Shown: positions 11,901 to 23,046 of the stretch, piece after piece | Numbering within the stretch: the first letter of the stretch is position 1 | Layout: every line of letters starts with the position of its first letter | From: Gymnothorax reevesii | Taxonomy: Eukaryota > Chordata > Actinopteri > Anguilliformes > Muraenidae | Reading direction: 5' to 3' | DNA length: 64,000 nucleotides | Assembly: GCA_029721435.1 (NCBI GenBank) | Contig: CM056574.1 | Location: 77,526,001-77,590,000 of the forward strand | Made by a program: the position numbers and the translations under genes | The notes under the pieces: generated by a model | Database searches by the model: none | What the model was told of the DNA's origin: nothing | What the model saw: only the letters and a program-made list of their open reading frames with translations

Positions 11901-12456
11901 TTCCGTAACTTGTATAATTTTCTAATTACAAATTTTACTTTTTTTTTTATACAATTAATTCTGGGAACTTAGCATGTCAAGACATCACGGAGAGAGTGAC
12001 GAACATCAGCAAAACGGTCTAGATGTCTTCTCTTAAACTTGCTTTAACTCCAACAGTTTTCACTCTGCATAAATATTATTATATCAAAGTTGTATCAAAA
12101 GTTGTGCTGGTAACGAAAATGTAACTATGGAGGCAATTGGACAAAAGGTTTTGGCTGTATGAGCCGAAATGCAACAGGACCGCTCACCAAAGCTCCATTA
12201 ACTCCAATGTTAAATGCGCCAAGAAAATGCAGGTTGCAAAGGCTAAATGCACAATTTTCTAACTTGCTCGTGTTTCCATATTTTTCACACTACAAACACA
12301 ATTTTAACATATATTACTCCGCAGACTCTCCTCTTTCATATGGTATCCATTTCCTAGATTGGACTTACCATCTTTGAGTTAGAAGTCGCAATATGTAAGA
12401 AACGCCTGCGCTAAAATCTCCATTGGACTAAAAGACTCAGCCAAACTCAAATACTG
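8951..12456. other. Unassigned repeat-rich intergenic DNA
   Basis: No ORF with family motifs. Noted: 'GCCTAGGACACACCGGATGC' at 9061-9080 and a near-complement around 9983-10001 that may be the two ends of one old element; a short imperfect duplication of 'TTTTTCATGTCAGCCATTTT' at about 11482 and 11532; an alternating TA run near 11635-11646 followed by the hairpin 'GTCCAGCTTTTTCTGGAC'. None supports a named element. Confidence 0.4.
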
Positions 12457-13841
12457 TGTAAGGTCCTCTAAAACAATACTGTGTACTGTGTATTTTACAA
12501 AACTCCATTTACCATAATGCTTTGTGTTTGGGAATATTTTCACTGTTCTGATGTGACAAACTGTATTAGCTAATCAGATGTATTTCTTCTGTTTTTATTT
12601 GAATTTTATAATCCACCAATAATAATTAGTACATGTTTTATGCTCGTGCTAATTACCGGAGACCGTTGAGACATAGCTTGGTACGTTGGCCGTTTTTGTT
12701 TTGGAGCGGAGACAGCGACAGAGCCTGGTGTGATTCAACGGTTAAGCTTGTTTTTTTTTCCCTTGAAGTTTCTGATAACCTCGCTAAATATTAGCGATAG
12801 GGTTACGGATTTCTTCAGGCTAAGGTGAACTTTATGGGCTGTTGAAGACCCGGGACTGGCGGCGTGAGTGCTCCGCGTCGGAGGAGGACTCGGTGCTGGA
12901 CCAACAGGGGTCGTAGTGGCACCGCCAAGCCGCGTGTACCGCTAGGCGAGCCAGAGCAGATTGCGATCGGTTAATCCCCCCCCTCCATGCAATTAGTCTG
13001 GAGGCTGGTAGAAAGACACAGCCGTAAGCTTCAGGACTGAGTGGGAAGACTGTTCGTGAGTTACGCACCACACATTTTGCTACGAGCGAGTCGAATCAAG
13101 GGCACTGTCGCGGTTGCTACTTTGCCTACGGCTCAGAGAGCTGTGGATCCTTGGCGGAGCTAACGTTTGCTCAAAAGCTGACGTAACCTTTGTGCACCAA
13201 CATACGGGCCCCAACTGTGCGCTGTGTTTTGTTTTTTTTAGATCTTTGTTAATTATAAATCGCTTTACTTGTTATTCATACGGGAAATCACTTAATGTGT
13301 TGTATATTAAATGTTTTCACTTTCATGGTTACATATCAATAATATTTCCTATTATTATTATTATTGCTTATTAATAAATATAATCATTATTATTTAATTC
13401 TATCTGGGGTGTTGGCAGCTCATTTTTTTCACCTGGCTAACGGTATTGCCATGAAGAGTGCTATTTAGGTAGCTTAATGAGTGTATTGTAATTGAATACA
13501 CTACAGTTACATAGCTAGAGCATTCATTATAATAGATTGAACATAATGTATTTGAATTCTGGGGAGATACATCCTGCACTGGCTTGAGGGTAAGTGTAGT
13601 TTTTCCACAGTGGAGGCACCGCGCTACTAAATTTGTAATCATTTATAAGTATTCATATTCCTATTTACTACTACTACACAGTTATTCAATTACGCTTGTG
13701 GTATAAGGAATCTCAGCCAGCTCACCATTCCACCGCTGAGAACTTCGGATCCTGTTGCGCCATTATTTATTGTGATTTAGGGTAACTATAAGTAGCCTGT
13801 ACTGTGCTGGGTGATTAACACCCGTCCAAAAAGGGGTTACA
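12457..13841 (+). repeat. 5' LTR of the Ty3 element
   Basis: Begins TGTAAGG and ends GGTTACA (TG...CA). A possible TATA box 'TTTATAAT' lies near 12606 and an AATAAA signal near 13375. Compared with the 3' LTR I see substitutions around 12851 (ccc/cct GGGACT), 12933 (CCG/CTG), 12991 (CAA/CAG), 13205 (ACG/ATG) and 13482 (GTG/GAG context), with no length difference. Confidence 0.95.
13611..13622 (+). repeat. PBS-core copy inside the LTR
   Basis: The LTR contains TGGAGGCACCGC, identical to the first 12 bases of the element's primer binding site 234 bases downstream. The 3' LTR has the same 12-mer. Meaning unknown. Confidence 0.8.
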
Positions 13842-13844
13842 TTT

Positions 13845-13862
13845 TGGAGGCACCGCTGGGAT
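13845..13862 (+). promoter_or_regulatory. Primer binding site (minus-strand priming)
   Basis: TGGAGGCACCGCTGGGAT begins three bases after the 5' LTR. The leading TGG pairs with the CCA end of a tRNA, as in LTR elements generally. I could not match it to a specific tRNA from memory. Confidence 0.8.
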
Positions 13863-13958
13863 TTTCCTGTTTACCAGAACGAGTAGGTAGCTGTGTTTTG
13901 CTTAGTGTTTGTCTTGTTTTAGCCCAAGTTTTTGCTGTTTTGCTGTGCACCTTTTAAC

Positions 13959-15440
13959 ATGGACCTTAGTCAGGCTGTTGAGTGGAGCCGTGAGGAGAAT
14001 GTTGATTTGTCTCATGCAGCTGTTCTTAGCAGAGTGCCACTGGAGGCTAGTGATGATGTGGTTACCCATGTGCTCAGTACAGTCAAGGTTCTGGGTAGGA
14101 CCCAGATCCGTGGTTGCCGTGGTGACAAAACTGGTAGGCACCTGTACATTTTAGTGGAGTCTTCTGCTGAGTTGGATCAGAGCTCTGTCCCTCCTGAAGT
14201 GGGAATTGCAGGTGAGGCAGGTCCATGGGCTGTTCATGTAGTGAGTAGCTTGCTGCCTGCTAGTCCTGCTCCTGAAGGGAATGATTTTGAAGCAAAGCTG
14301 TTGGCATTGTTGCAGAAGGAGGGTAAGTCCATGGGTGATGTAAAGGAAGCTGTTCTGGGCCCTCAACCTCCTAAGCCTGATGTCAGCATTGATCTTGTGA
14401 ATGCCATAGGTCAGCTCGTAGACCGCTGTAATCAGGCATCTGTTGATGCACCTGGCTATAGAAAACTGAGGCTGTTTTCTGGATTACGACCTGTTCCTCC
14501 TGGTGAGGAAGAGTATGAGGTGTGGATGGAGCAGGCTATTCAGATGGTTACTGAGTGGCAGTGCACTGATGCTGTGAAGCGGCAACGCATTGTTGAGAGT
14601 TTGCGTGGGCCTGCTGCGGATATTATTAGATTTTTGAAAGTCAGTAACCCATCTGCCTTAGCTTCTGATTATGTAGCGGCTCTTGACATTACTTATGGGT
14701 CCACAGAGTGTGGAGCAGACCTTATGGCTTCGTTTCGCTATACTTTTCAAGAGGATGGAGAGAAACTGTCTGCTTTCTTGTACCGCTTGGACAAGCTTCT
14801 TCATCGCGCTCTTTTGAGAGGAGGGATTGATGCTGCAGGTCTGAATCGTGCACGCCTGGAGCAGCTCTTCAAGGGTGCTCTCACCAATGACCTTGTGGCT
14901 TTGCGTGTGCGTGTGATGCACACTTTGCAAAATCCGCCTTCTTTTTCGCAGCTAATGCGAGCAGTGAGAGAGGAAGAGCACTGGGTAAGTGCTAGAGAGA
15001 GTGCAAAGGTTTCTGCGGCCATTTCCACTGTTCGCCAGGTCCCTGTGACAGCTGCTGTCACTCTTTTCCATGAGCCTGTTACTTCAATAATGTCTGATGT
15101 GGACAGTCTGAGGAAAGAGGTTAAGGAGCTGACGTCTTTAGTAACTAGAATGTTGACTGCTACTACAGCGTCTTCTGCTACTCCACCAGTCTCACAGTGT
15201 GGCTCAAGCCAGGGCACAGGAACCACTGCTCCAGCTGCCCCCACAAGGGCTGTTTCTTCTGCTTCTTCAAACTTGCCGAAGTCTATGGCAGCCTCTCCTG
15301 TTCCTGCCATTTTCTGTTATAAGTGTGGAGAAAACGGCCACACCAAGCGAGAGTGCACACGTCCTGAGAACTTGAGATTAGTGAATCAGAAGCTGCTTAA
15401 GAGGGTCACGCAGCAGGGAAACTTCCCCGGAGCTCAGTGA
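13959..15440 (+). CDS. Ty3 Gag with PNMA-like N-terminus and capsid
   Basis: An uninterrupted 493-aa ORF. I chose the ATG at 13959 because its context (AACATGG, A at -3 and G at +4) is strong; the open frame extends slightly upstream without ATG. Residues ~1-90 ('AVEWSREENVDLSHAAVLSR', 'VKVLGRTQIRGC', 'GPWAVHVV') resemble the N-terminal domain of vertebrate PNMA/ZCCHC12-type proteins. Residues ~169-345 ('LRLFSGLRPVPPGEEEYEVW', 'RQRIVESLRGPAADIIRFL') resemble their capsid domain. A CCHC zinc knuckle CX2CX4HX4C sits at residues 453-466 ('CYKCGENGHTKREC'). PNMA genes are known domesticated Ty3 gags; this is the transposon form, presumably packaging its own RNA in particles. The stop overlaps the pol frame. 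Confidence 0.92.
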   Translation: MDLSQAVEWSREENVDLSHAAVLSRVPLEASDDVVTHVLSTVKVLGRTQIRGCRGDKTGRHLYILVESSAELDQSSVPPEVGIAGEAGPWAVHVVSSLLPASPAPEGNDFEAKLLALLQKEGKSMGDVKEAVLGPQPPKPDVSIDLVNAIGQLVDRCNQASVDAPGYRKLRLFSGLRPVPPGEEEYEVWMEQAIQMVTEWQCTDAVKRQRIVESLRGPAADIIRFLKVSNPSALASDYVAALDITYGSTECGADLMASFRYTFQEDGEKLSAFLYRLDKLLHRALLRGGIDAAGLNRARLEQLFKGALTNDLVALRVRVMHTLQNPPSFSQLMRAVREEEHWVSARESAKVSAAISTVRQVPVTAAVTLFHEPVTSIMSDVDSLRKEVKELTSLVTRMLTATTASSATPPVSQCGSSQGTGTTAPAAPTRAVSSASSNLPKSMAASPVPAIFCYKCGENGHTKRECTRPENLRLVNQKLLKRVTQQGNFPGAQ

Positions 15441-18400
15441 AGGAACGGCACAGAGCTCCAACACATAAGACGCGTTCCGCTCATTGCTCTCCTCCAATCA
15501 AAGTCAGCCAATCACAATTACCATCTGGGTTAGTGGGGCCCTCGGCTGAGGTGCCCGTGCAGATAGAGGGCATTTATGCTAAAGCTTTGCTCGATAGTGG
15601 TTCTCAGGTCACCATCTTGTATCGTAGCTTTTACAATACATACTTGAAGCACCTGCCGCTGCAGCCAGTGGAAAGTCTCGAAATATGGGGTTTGAGCTCT
15701 CACAAATACCCATATGATGGATATTTGGCTCTCAGGTTGGAGTTCACTGAAGCTGTCACAGGTGTGTCTCAGGTAGTGGACGCTTTAGCTCTTGTGTGTC
15801 CTGACCCTAAGACAAAAGAGGGTATAGCCATTTTGGTTGGCACAAACACACACTTAGTGCGGAAACTGTTCCACTCTTGTCACGAACAGGCCGGAGACGG
15901 GTTTCTTAACACGCTTACTATACACCCAGTGATGAAAGAGGTTTTTGAGTCCATTAAGCACACAGTTGTTTTGCCGGAGGATGTGGATAAGCATGGCACA
16001 GTGTGGTTCACTAGAACTAAGCCTGTTGTTTTAAAGCCTGGGCAGGAGCTGCAGCTCTCCGGCCTGCCCAAGTTTCCTGGTGAGATTCATGACTCTTTAG
16101 TCCTTGTAGATCAGCATGTTAGTGCTGATGGCGCGTCTGCCCCGGAGCTCGAGGTTAGGCCTGAAGTACATCCGGTCTCTGCTGTGTTGTGTCGTCGCAT
16201 CACGGTAAATGTGAGGAATGTCTCTTCTAGGGATATTCTTGTGAAACGAGGTAGTCCCCTTGCTCACATATTCCCTGTAGACATGGTGCCGCAGATTCCG
16301 TCCACTTGCTGTTCCACAGACACTAGTACACTCTCTTCTGCTTCTTTTGACTTTGGCACTTCTCCTATGCCAGAGGAGGCAAAGCAGTGCCTCTGTGAGA
16401 AAAAGCTGCAGAGGAAGGAAGTGTTTTCTTGTAGTGAGTGGGATGTAGGCTGCTCGAGAAGCACCCAGCATGAGATTCGGTTGAATGATTCATGGCCTTT
16501 TCGAGAGAGATCTCGGCGCTTGGCCCCGGCTGATTTGGAGGATGTGCGTCAGCATTTGATGGAACTACAGAAACATGGCATTATTTCAGAGTCCAGGAGT
16601 CCATATGCCTCACCTATTGTAGTAGTGCGTAAGAAGTCTGGTAAGGTCAGGATGTGTGTGGATTATAGAACGCTTAACCAGCGGACTGTCCCTGACCAGT
16701 ACACTGTTCCTAGAATTGAGGATGCCCTCCATTGTCTCTCTGGTAGTAAGTGGCTACTACCAGATTCCCATGAGCGAGGCTGATAAAGAGAAGACTGCCT
16801 TCATCTGTCCTTTAGGCTTCTATCAGTTTGACCGCATGCCTCAAGGAATCTGTGGTGCGCCTGCCACGTTCCAGAGAGTCATGGAGCGGACCGTCGGGGA
16901 TATGAACTTTCTAGAGGTTCTTGTGTACTTGGATGATTTGATTGTTTTTGGCCGTACCCTGGAAGAACATGAGGAAAGGCTCCTGAAGGTTCTTGACCGT
17001 CTGAGAGAGGAAGGTCTTAAAATCTCTCTGGATAAATGTCAGTTTGGTCGGACGTCAGTGAACTATGTTGGGCACATAGTTTCACAGGACGGCATAGCCA
17101 CTGACCCTTCAAAAATTGAGGCTGTTGTATCTTGGCCTCGACCTCAGACTGTAACGGAGCTGCGGTCATTTCTGGGGTTTTGTGGGTATTACCGTCGGTT
17201 TGTGAAGGGTTTTTCCACATTGTGCCGTCCCCTCAATGAGTTGCTGCAGGGCTGGCCGTCCAGGAAGACGAACTCAAGTTCACAGGCTGCTGACCGGAAG
17301 CCTTGTTTCCGGCCCTCTGAGCCTTTTGGTCCCAGGTGGAGTGACCAGTGTGAGGCTGCTTTTCAAGAGCTTAAGCAAAGGCTGACTCGGGCTCCAGTTT
17401 TGGCTTTTGCAGATCCCCAAACGCCATGTTTTGCATGTGGATGCAAGCCTGGACGGCTTGGGTGGCGTTCTGTACCAGGAGCATGTTGACGGGTTGCATC
17501 CAGTGGCATTCATCAGTCGCAGTCTTTCCCCTTCAGAGAAGAATTACCCTGCTCACAAGTTGGAGTTTTTAGCTTTGAAGTGGGCTATTGTGGATCGGCT
17601 GCATGATTACCTTTATGGGGCCACCTTTGAAGTCAGGACAGACAACAACCCGCTGACTTATATAACTAAGTCTGCAAAACTTGATGCCACTGGTCACCGT
17701 TGGCTGTCAGCTTTGTCAACCTACAACTTCAGCCTGAAGTATAGGCCAGGGAAACGGAACCTGGATGCAGATGCACTGTCACGACGCCCTCACATCAGTT
17801 TGTCCCCTGATGATGAGTGGCAAGAGATTCCAGCCCCTGGGGTGCGAGCTATTTGTCAGGTGGTGGCCACACAGAGGGCAGGTTGCCCTTCTTTTCCGCG
17901 TGTGGCAGATCAGATTTGCAGTCACGAGTCAGCTGTTCCCGAGGCGTACTCGCATGTTGCTGCAGTAGCGCCTGATGAGTTGCCTGTGTTTAGTTCTGAT
18001 GAGCTTCAAGAAGCCCAGAAGAATGATGCTTGTATAGGGGAGGTTTGGCATGCGGTGAATCTTAAGGAGCCTGCTAGCAGCATCCTGACACGGCATCCTG
18101 ACATGAAGGTCCTGAAAAAGGAGTGGGCTAAGCTCTCTATTGACAATGGCTTGTTGCACAGGACGGTTAAGCACGGTGATCAGCAGGTCAGACAGTTGGT
18201 GCTGCCACGGCAGTTTCATGGTCTTGTTTTTAGGCTGCTGCATGATGACATTGGCCACTTAGGATTCGATAAATCATACAGCTTAGTGCGTGACAGATTT
18301 TACTGGCCTCGCATGAAAATTGACGTTGAGAAGCACTGTAAGACTTGCGAACGCTGCATCAAGCGGAAAACGCTGCCACAAAGAGTTGCCCCTCTTTCGC

Positions 18401-19962
18401 ATCTCCAGAGTTCCGGGCCGATGGATCTGGTATGCATTGATTTTCTTTGCCTTGAGCCTGATTCTTGCAATGTCTGTAATGTGTTAGTCATTACCGACCA
18501 TTTCACTCGGTATGCACAGGCCTTTCCTACTAAGGACCAGACAGCGGTCACAGTGGTGAGGACCCTGTGGGAGAAGTATTTTATTCATTACGGCTTGCCC
18601 ACTCGTATTCACTCTGACCAAGGTAGGGATTTTGAGAGCAGACTGGTAACAGAGATGTTGACCATGTTGGGTGTGAAAAAGTCGAGAACATCTCCCTATC
18701 ACCCACAGGGTGACCCACAACCTGAAAGGTTCAACCGGACTTTGTTGGACATGTTGGGCACCCTGGAGTCACATCAGAAGTCTAAATGGAGTCAGCACAT
18801 TGCGCATTTGGTGCATGCGTATAATTGTACTCCTAATGAGGCAACTGGATACTCTCCCTATTTCTTATTGTTTGGTCGGGAGGCCCGGCTCCCAGTAGAT
18901 GTGTGTTTTGGTGTTTCATCTAAGGACGCGTCATCTGTGTCACACTTGAGGTATCTGACCCAGATGAAAGAGGAGTTGCAAGTTGCTTACCAGCTGGCAC
19001 GAGCCTCAGTGGATAGGATGAACCAGAGCAACAAGGAGCGTTATGACCAGAAAGTCCGATATCATAGCCTGAAATCTGGGGATCGAGTTTTGATTCGGAA
19101 TCTGGGTCTGAAAGGGCAGCAGAAGTTGGCTGACAGGTGGAATTCTTTTCCTTACATTGTGGACAGTCAGCTGTCTGATCTTCCGGTGTACAGACTGAAA
19201 CCTTTTGATGGTAAAGGGCCAGTCAAGGTGTTGCACCGCAACCACATATTGCCTTTGGGACAGGAGGTGAGATTAGGCCCTGTGGTTGACGCCCCCTCAG
19301 CTTTGTGCCCAAGAGCTGTGAGACGTAGGAGGACTAAGGAGAAGCACAGAGCTGGTGTGCCTGAAGTGTTGCCCCCTGTAGTGCCCACACATTTTAGCTC
19401 TGTAGGTTCTGATTTTGATTCGGAATATGGCTGTTATATTGAGGATGCTGTGCAACACACTCCTTTGGGAGCCAGCACACAGGTTAGCCAGCCTACACCG
19501 GAGTCCCCTGCGCCGTGTGTCTCCACGACATCTAGAAGCCCTTGTTTAGTACACACGCCTAGTGATAATTTGCTAGCTTCAATCAACACTGCACTCCCTG
19601 CCTCTTCACATAAGTCCCCTGAGGTGGTAGAAGATTTAGTAGATGCTGATCAGGATGGTAGTCCTCCTGATGTTCACTCTGTAGCTGACCCTGCAACTGC
19701 CTCAGTCGCAGTACCCCTTGCAGTGCGTAGGTCACATAGGGAAAGACAGCCAACTAATCGCTGGAATTATGGCAAGCTGGGAGTGCAGAGTGGGCACACT
19801 GTAGTAGCGTCCACTCTAGCCTCAGTGCAACCATCCTTTGAAAGGAATAATTCTCATGCCTGGTGGTGTTCTCCACAGGCTCTTTGTAGCACATGCACAC
19901 ACAGGCCAGTTCTTATGCCATGTAAGACTGTCATGACACCCATTGCTAGTTTAACGTACTAG
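15401..19962 (+). pseudogene. Ty3 Pol: protease, RT, RNase H, integrase (broken)
   Basis: Three open segments in successive frames. 15401-16783: protease 'ALLDSGSQVTIL' near 15582 and the start of RT ('SPYASPIVVVRKKSGKVRMC'). A deletion of roughly 25 bases at about 16750 removes RT motif A with its first catalytic Asp and shifts the frame. To 17489: rest of RT ('GVLYLDDLIVF'-type box seen as VLVYLDDLIVF near 16919). An extra C in the run 17415-17418 shifts the frame again. To 19962: RNase H ('HVDASLDGLGGVL'), integrase zinc finger (H..H..CX2C, about 18247-18355), catalytic D in 'CIDFLC', D in 'HSDQGRD', E in 'PERFNRTLLDML', then a long Pro/Ser-rich tail. Order is normal Ty3. The product cannot be made whole from this copy. 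Confidence 0.92.
15416..15459 (+). promoter_or_regulatory. -1 ribosomal frameshift signal, gag to pol
   Basis: The heptamer G GGA AAC (15416-15422) lies in the correct gag phase (codons CAG GGA AAC), 18 bases before the gag stop. Six bases after it, GGAGCTC (15429-15435) can pair perfectly with GAGCTCC (15453-15459) across a 17-base loop. The pol frame is -1 to gag and is open from 15401. Slippery heptamer, spacer and downstream stem match the standard requirements for -1 frameshifting. Whether it works is inferred. Confidence 0.8.
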
Positions 19963-20059
19963 TTTATGTTTGTTGTTTTGCTACTTTGTTTTGTTTGTTT
20001 TGTTACCTGTACTTTCCTTTTCAATGTATTTGACCCAGCATGGGGGCATGCTGTTTGTT

Positions 20060-20073
20060 TGGTGGGGGGAGAG
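20060..20073 (+). promoter_or_regulatory. Polypurine tract (plus-strand priming)
   Basis: TGGTGGGGGGAGAG lies immediately before the 3' LTR, the expected position and composition for the plus-strand primer. Confidence 0.85.
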
Positions 20074-21458
20074 TGTAAGGTCCTCTAAAACAATACTGTG
20101 TACTGTGTATTTTACAAAACTCCATTTACCATAATGCTTTGTGTTTGGGAATATTTTCACTGTTCTGATGTGACAAACTGTATTAGCTAATCAGATGTAT
20201 TTCTTCTGTTTTTATTTGAATTTTATAATCCACCAATAATAATTAGTACATGTTTTATGCTCGTGCTAATTACCGGAGACCGTTGAGACATAGCTTGGTA
20301 CGTTGGCCGTTTTTGTTTTGGAGCGGAGACAGCGACAGAGCCTGGTGTGATTCAACGGTTAAGCTTGTTTTTTTTTCCCTTGAAGTTTCTGATAACCTCG
20401 CTAAATATTAGCGATAGGGTTACGGATTTCTTCAGGCTAAGGTGAACTTTATGGGCTGTTGAAGACCTGGGACTGGCGGCGTGAGTGCTCCGCGTCGGAG
20501 GAGGACTCGGTGCTGGACCAACAGGGGTCGTAGTGGCACCGCCAAGCTGCGTGTACCGCTAGGCGAGCCAGAGCAGATTGCGATCGGTTAATCCCCCCCC
20601 TCCATGCAGTTAGTCTGGAGGCTGGTAGAAAGACACAGCCGTAAGCTTCAGGACTGAGTGGGAAGACTGTTCGTGAGTTACGCACCACACATTTTGCTAC
20701 GAGCGAGTCGAATCAAGGGCACTGTCGCGGTTGCTACTTTGCCTACGGCTCAGAGAGCTGTGGATCCTTGGCGGAGCTAACGTTTGCTCAAAAGCTGACG
20801 TAACCTTTGTGCACCAACATATGGGCCCCAACTGTGCGCTGTGTTTTGTTTTTTTTAGATCTTTGTTAATTATAAATCGCTTTACTTGTTATTCATACGG
20901 GAAATCACTTAATGTGTTGTATATTAAATGTTTTCACTTTCATGGTTACATATCAATAATATTTCCTATTATTATTATTATTGCTTATTAATAAATATAA
21001 TCATTATTATTTAATTCTATCTGGGGTGTTGGCAGCTCATTTTTTTCACCTGGCTAACGGTATTGCCATGAAGAGTGCTATTTAGGTAGCTTAATGAGAG
21101 TATTGTAATTGAATACACTACAGTTACATAGCTAGAGCATTCATTATAATAGATTGAACATAATGTATTTGAATTCTGGGGAGATACATCCTGCACTGGC
21201 TTGAGGGTAAGTGTAGTTTTTCCACAGTGGAGGCACCGCGCTACTAAATTTGTAATCATTTATAAGTATTCATATTCCTATTTACTACTACTACACAGTT
21301 ATTCAATTACGCTTGTGGTATAAGGAATCTCAGCCAGCTCACCATTCCACCGCTGAGAACTTCGGATCCTGTTGCGCCATTATTTATTGTGATTTAGGGT
21401 AACTATAAGTAGCCTGTACTGTGCTGGGTGATTAACACCCGTCCAAAAAGGGGTTACA
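20074..21458 (+). repeat. 3' LTR of the Ty3 element
   Basis: 1385 bp, the same length as the 5' LTR and about 99.6% identical by eye. Flanked on the right by ACTG, the target duplication. Confidence 0.95.
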
Positions 21459-21462
21459 ACTG

Positions 21463-22424
21463 TATATATGGATCATTTGCGGTTTGATTCTGCCCTCCGC
21501 TGGCCTTTTTCCAGACCTCAAAATAGTCGTTTTTCGGAGACAGAGATAGATTTAACTGTAAAACAATTCTGCGTCAAACTCAGTGAAAGAATTTCTGGTG
21601 GAGTTGTTGGTACAGTCACTTATACCAGCTCCGGAATGCGGAATCTTTGTGTCCTTCATTTGAAAATGCGATGGCCGTTTCCAATTCCAAAAAATCCAGT
21701 GATTTTTCATGTTTCTATCTAGGATCGATAAAAATCATCTGTTCAGCGCATTCATATTACTTTTGTATCTAGAATAAGCAGGCGCAATCTCGGTTATTTT
21801 TACATTATTGGTGCAAGGCCAGTGAAGAGAAAAAAAAATAACTGTCTCAAGACACTCCTTCAGAAGTCCAGCACAAGGTCGCAGATTGGCTGTACGCAAA
21901 TGAGTTACTGTTGGTGTCCGGAACTTTAGTGGAAAAAACATTTCGCCTCTAGCGAAAGCACATTGAGTGCCGGGAAGAATGGTATTTTTGCTGGGTGCGT
22001 CCAAGACAACACGTTACAGTAAAAATGGAAAAGCAGAAAAAACAACAGCTTGAGATCCTATTCCTGCATATCGCAACCAGCAACTGCTTACATTAGCTAA
22101 ATATATTTATGATTGTATCTAAAATAGGCAATATTGGTATCAAAATAAAGCTCGTTAAGCACAAAGAAATGAAAGTGATGACTCCAGTCGCGATTGGTTC
22201 ATGGCTTGATAGGATTTTTTCCTGAGTGTTAAAATAGCCAGGTCTAAGGCTGGAGTGAGCACACTGTTATAAACTCACATCTTTTTTCCAGTTTTTTTAA
22301 CTAGCACCTTTTTTGCCACTTATTTAACTGCAATTTTATGATCAGTTCATAACAGAGGTTCTGAGAATGTTAACTGTAAACCACAGTTACATGCATGCAG
22401 GACTCAGCTTACAGTTAAAATAAC
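21463..22424. other. No recognisable gene
   Basis: Sequence interrupted by the Ty3 insertion. Short ORFs of about 85 codons lack family motifs. Confidence 0.4.
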
Positions 22425-22705
22425 AAGAGCCATCTGGCAATGGCGGATCCCCCCGGCTGTAGGTTCTGTAACCTACAGCTTGAGTGGACAGACGGACGGA
22501 CCGAAACCCTCAAAAGGCACAACAAGACCACAAGGAGAAGCTCCATACCAAATTTGGTGTTTGTAAGTGGTATAGTTTTCGAGTTCTGGTCCGGAAACGA
22601 TTTTATTACAGACGGACGGACAGACGGACGGACGGACACTCTGATCGCTATATCCCCCCGCATTTTATGCCGGGGGGATAACAAGAAGACGGCGTTGAAT
22701 TAACT
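22425..22705 (+). repeat. Short dispersed element with (GACG)n
   Basis: Contains complementary ends ATCCCCCCGGC (22447-22457) and GCCGGGGGGAT (22669-22679), internal CGGACGGAC reiterations at 22488-22500 and 22612-22637, and no coding capacity. The 3' portion resembles 55.03-55.12 kb ('gacggacag', '...ctatat', 'gccgggggg', 'acggcg'), so it is a repeat family, perhaps a SINE or MITE. Confidence 0.55.
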
Positions 22706-22899
22706 GATAAATGAAATCCATTGATAACAGCCCAGTAGCACCTAGTAGTTTGACTTTCCATAAATGGATCAAAACCCCCATCATACGTTATTTGCTAAAT
22801 AATAATAATCAAAAAATAACGCAGTGTCTAGAGACACGGCAGGTTTTATTGGTACGACAGTGGATTTCAAGATGTTAGGATGAGGATTCGGGATCAGGA

Positions 22900-23046
22900 A
22901 GTGATTTACTTCAGGAAGAGATTTACTTACCATTGAGTTAGTAAGTATCTGAAGGGAAATATTCACAATAGTATGAAGAAACTGGCAAGCTTAGTTGGGC
23001 TGAAAGGCCTGTTCTTGCCATTCATGTTATGTTACGTTATGTTAAG
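22900..23046 (+). repeat. Possible LINE/SINE tail with (TTATG)n end
   Basis: 'GGGCTGAAAGGCCTGTTCTTG' context at 22998-23018 followed by a reiterated 'TTATGTTACGTTATG' end resembles a tail seen in many fish genomes. Assignment is from memory. Confidence 0.4.

Larger units (their letters stand above)
12457..21458 (+). mobile_element. Full-length Ty3-type LTR retrotransposon, PNMA-like Gag
   Basis: A 9.0-kb element bounded by two 1385-bp LTRs and flanked by ACTG on both sides (12453-12456 and 21459-21462), a 4-bp target duplication. Order on the plus strand: LTR, PBS, gag, pro, RT, RNase H, integrase, polypurine tract, LTR. This is the usual Ty3 order; no envelope ORF follows pol. The LTRs differ at only about five positions that I could find by eye, so insertion is recent on an evolutionary scale. 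The copy is nevertheless not autonomous because pol carries a deletion and a 1-base insertion. Confidence 0.95.

Noticed and set aside
12832..13374. ORFs inside the LTR, repeated at 20449-20991
   Set aside because: They occur in both LTRs only because the LTRs are duplicated; no protein family recognised.
14801..15310. 169-codon minus-strand ORF
   Set aside because: Antisense shadow of the Ty3 gag, which has clear domains on the plus strand.
19963..20073. Envelope gene after Ty3 pol
   Set aside because: Only ~110 bases separate the pol stop and the 3' LTR, with no ORF.
22484..22681. Arg/Asp-rich ORFs with DGRTDGRTD repeats
   Set aside because: Product of the GACG tandem repeat in a non-coding element.
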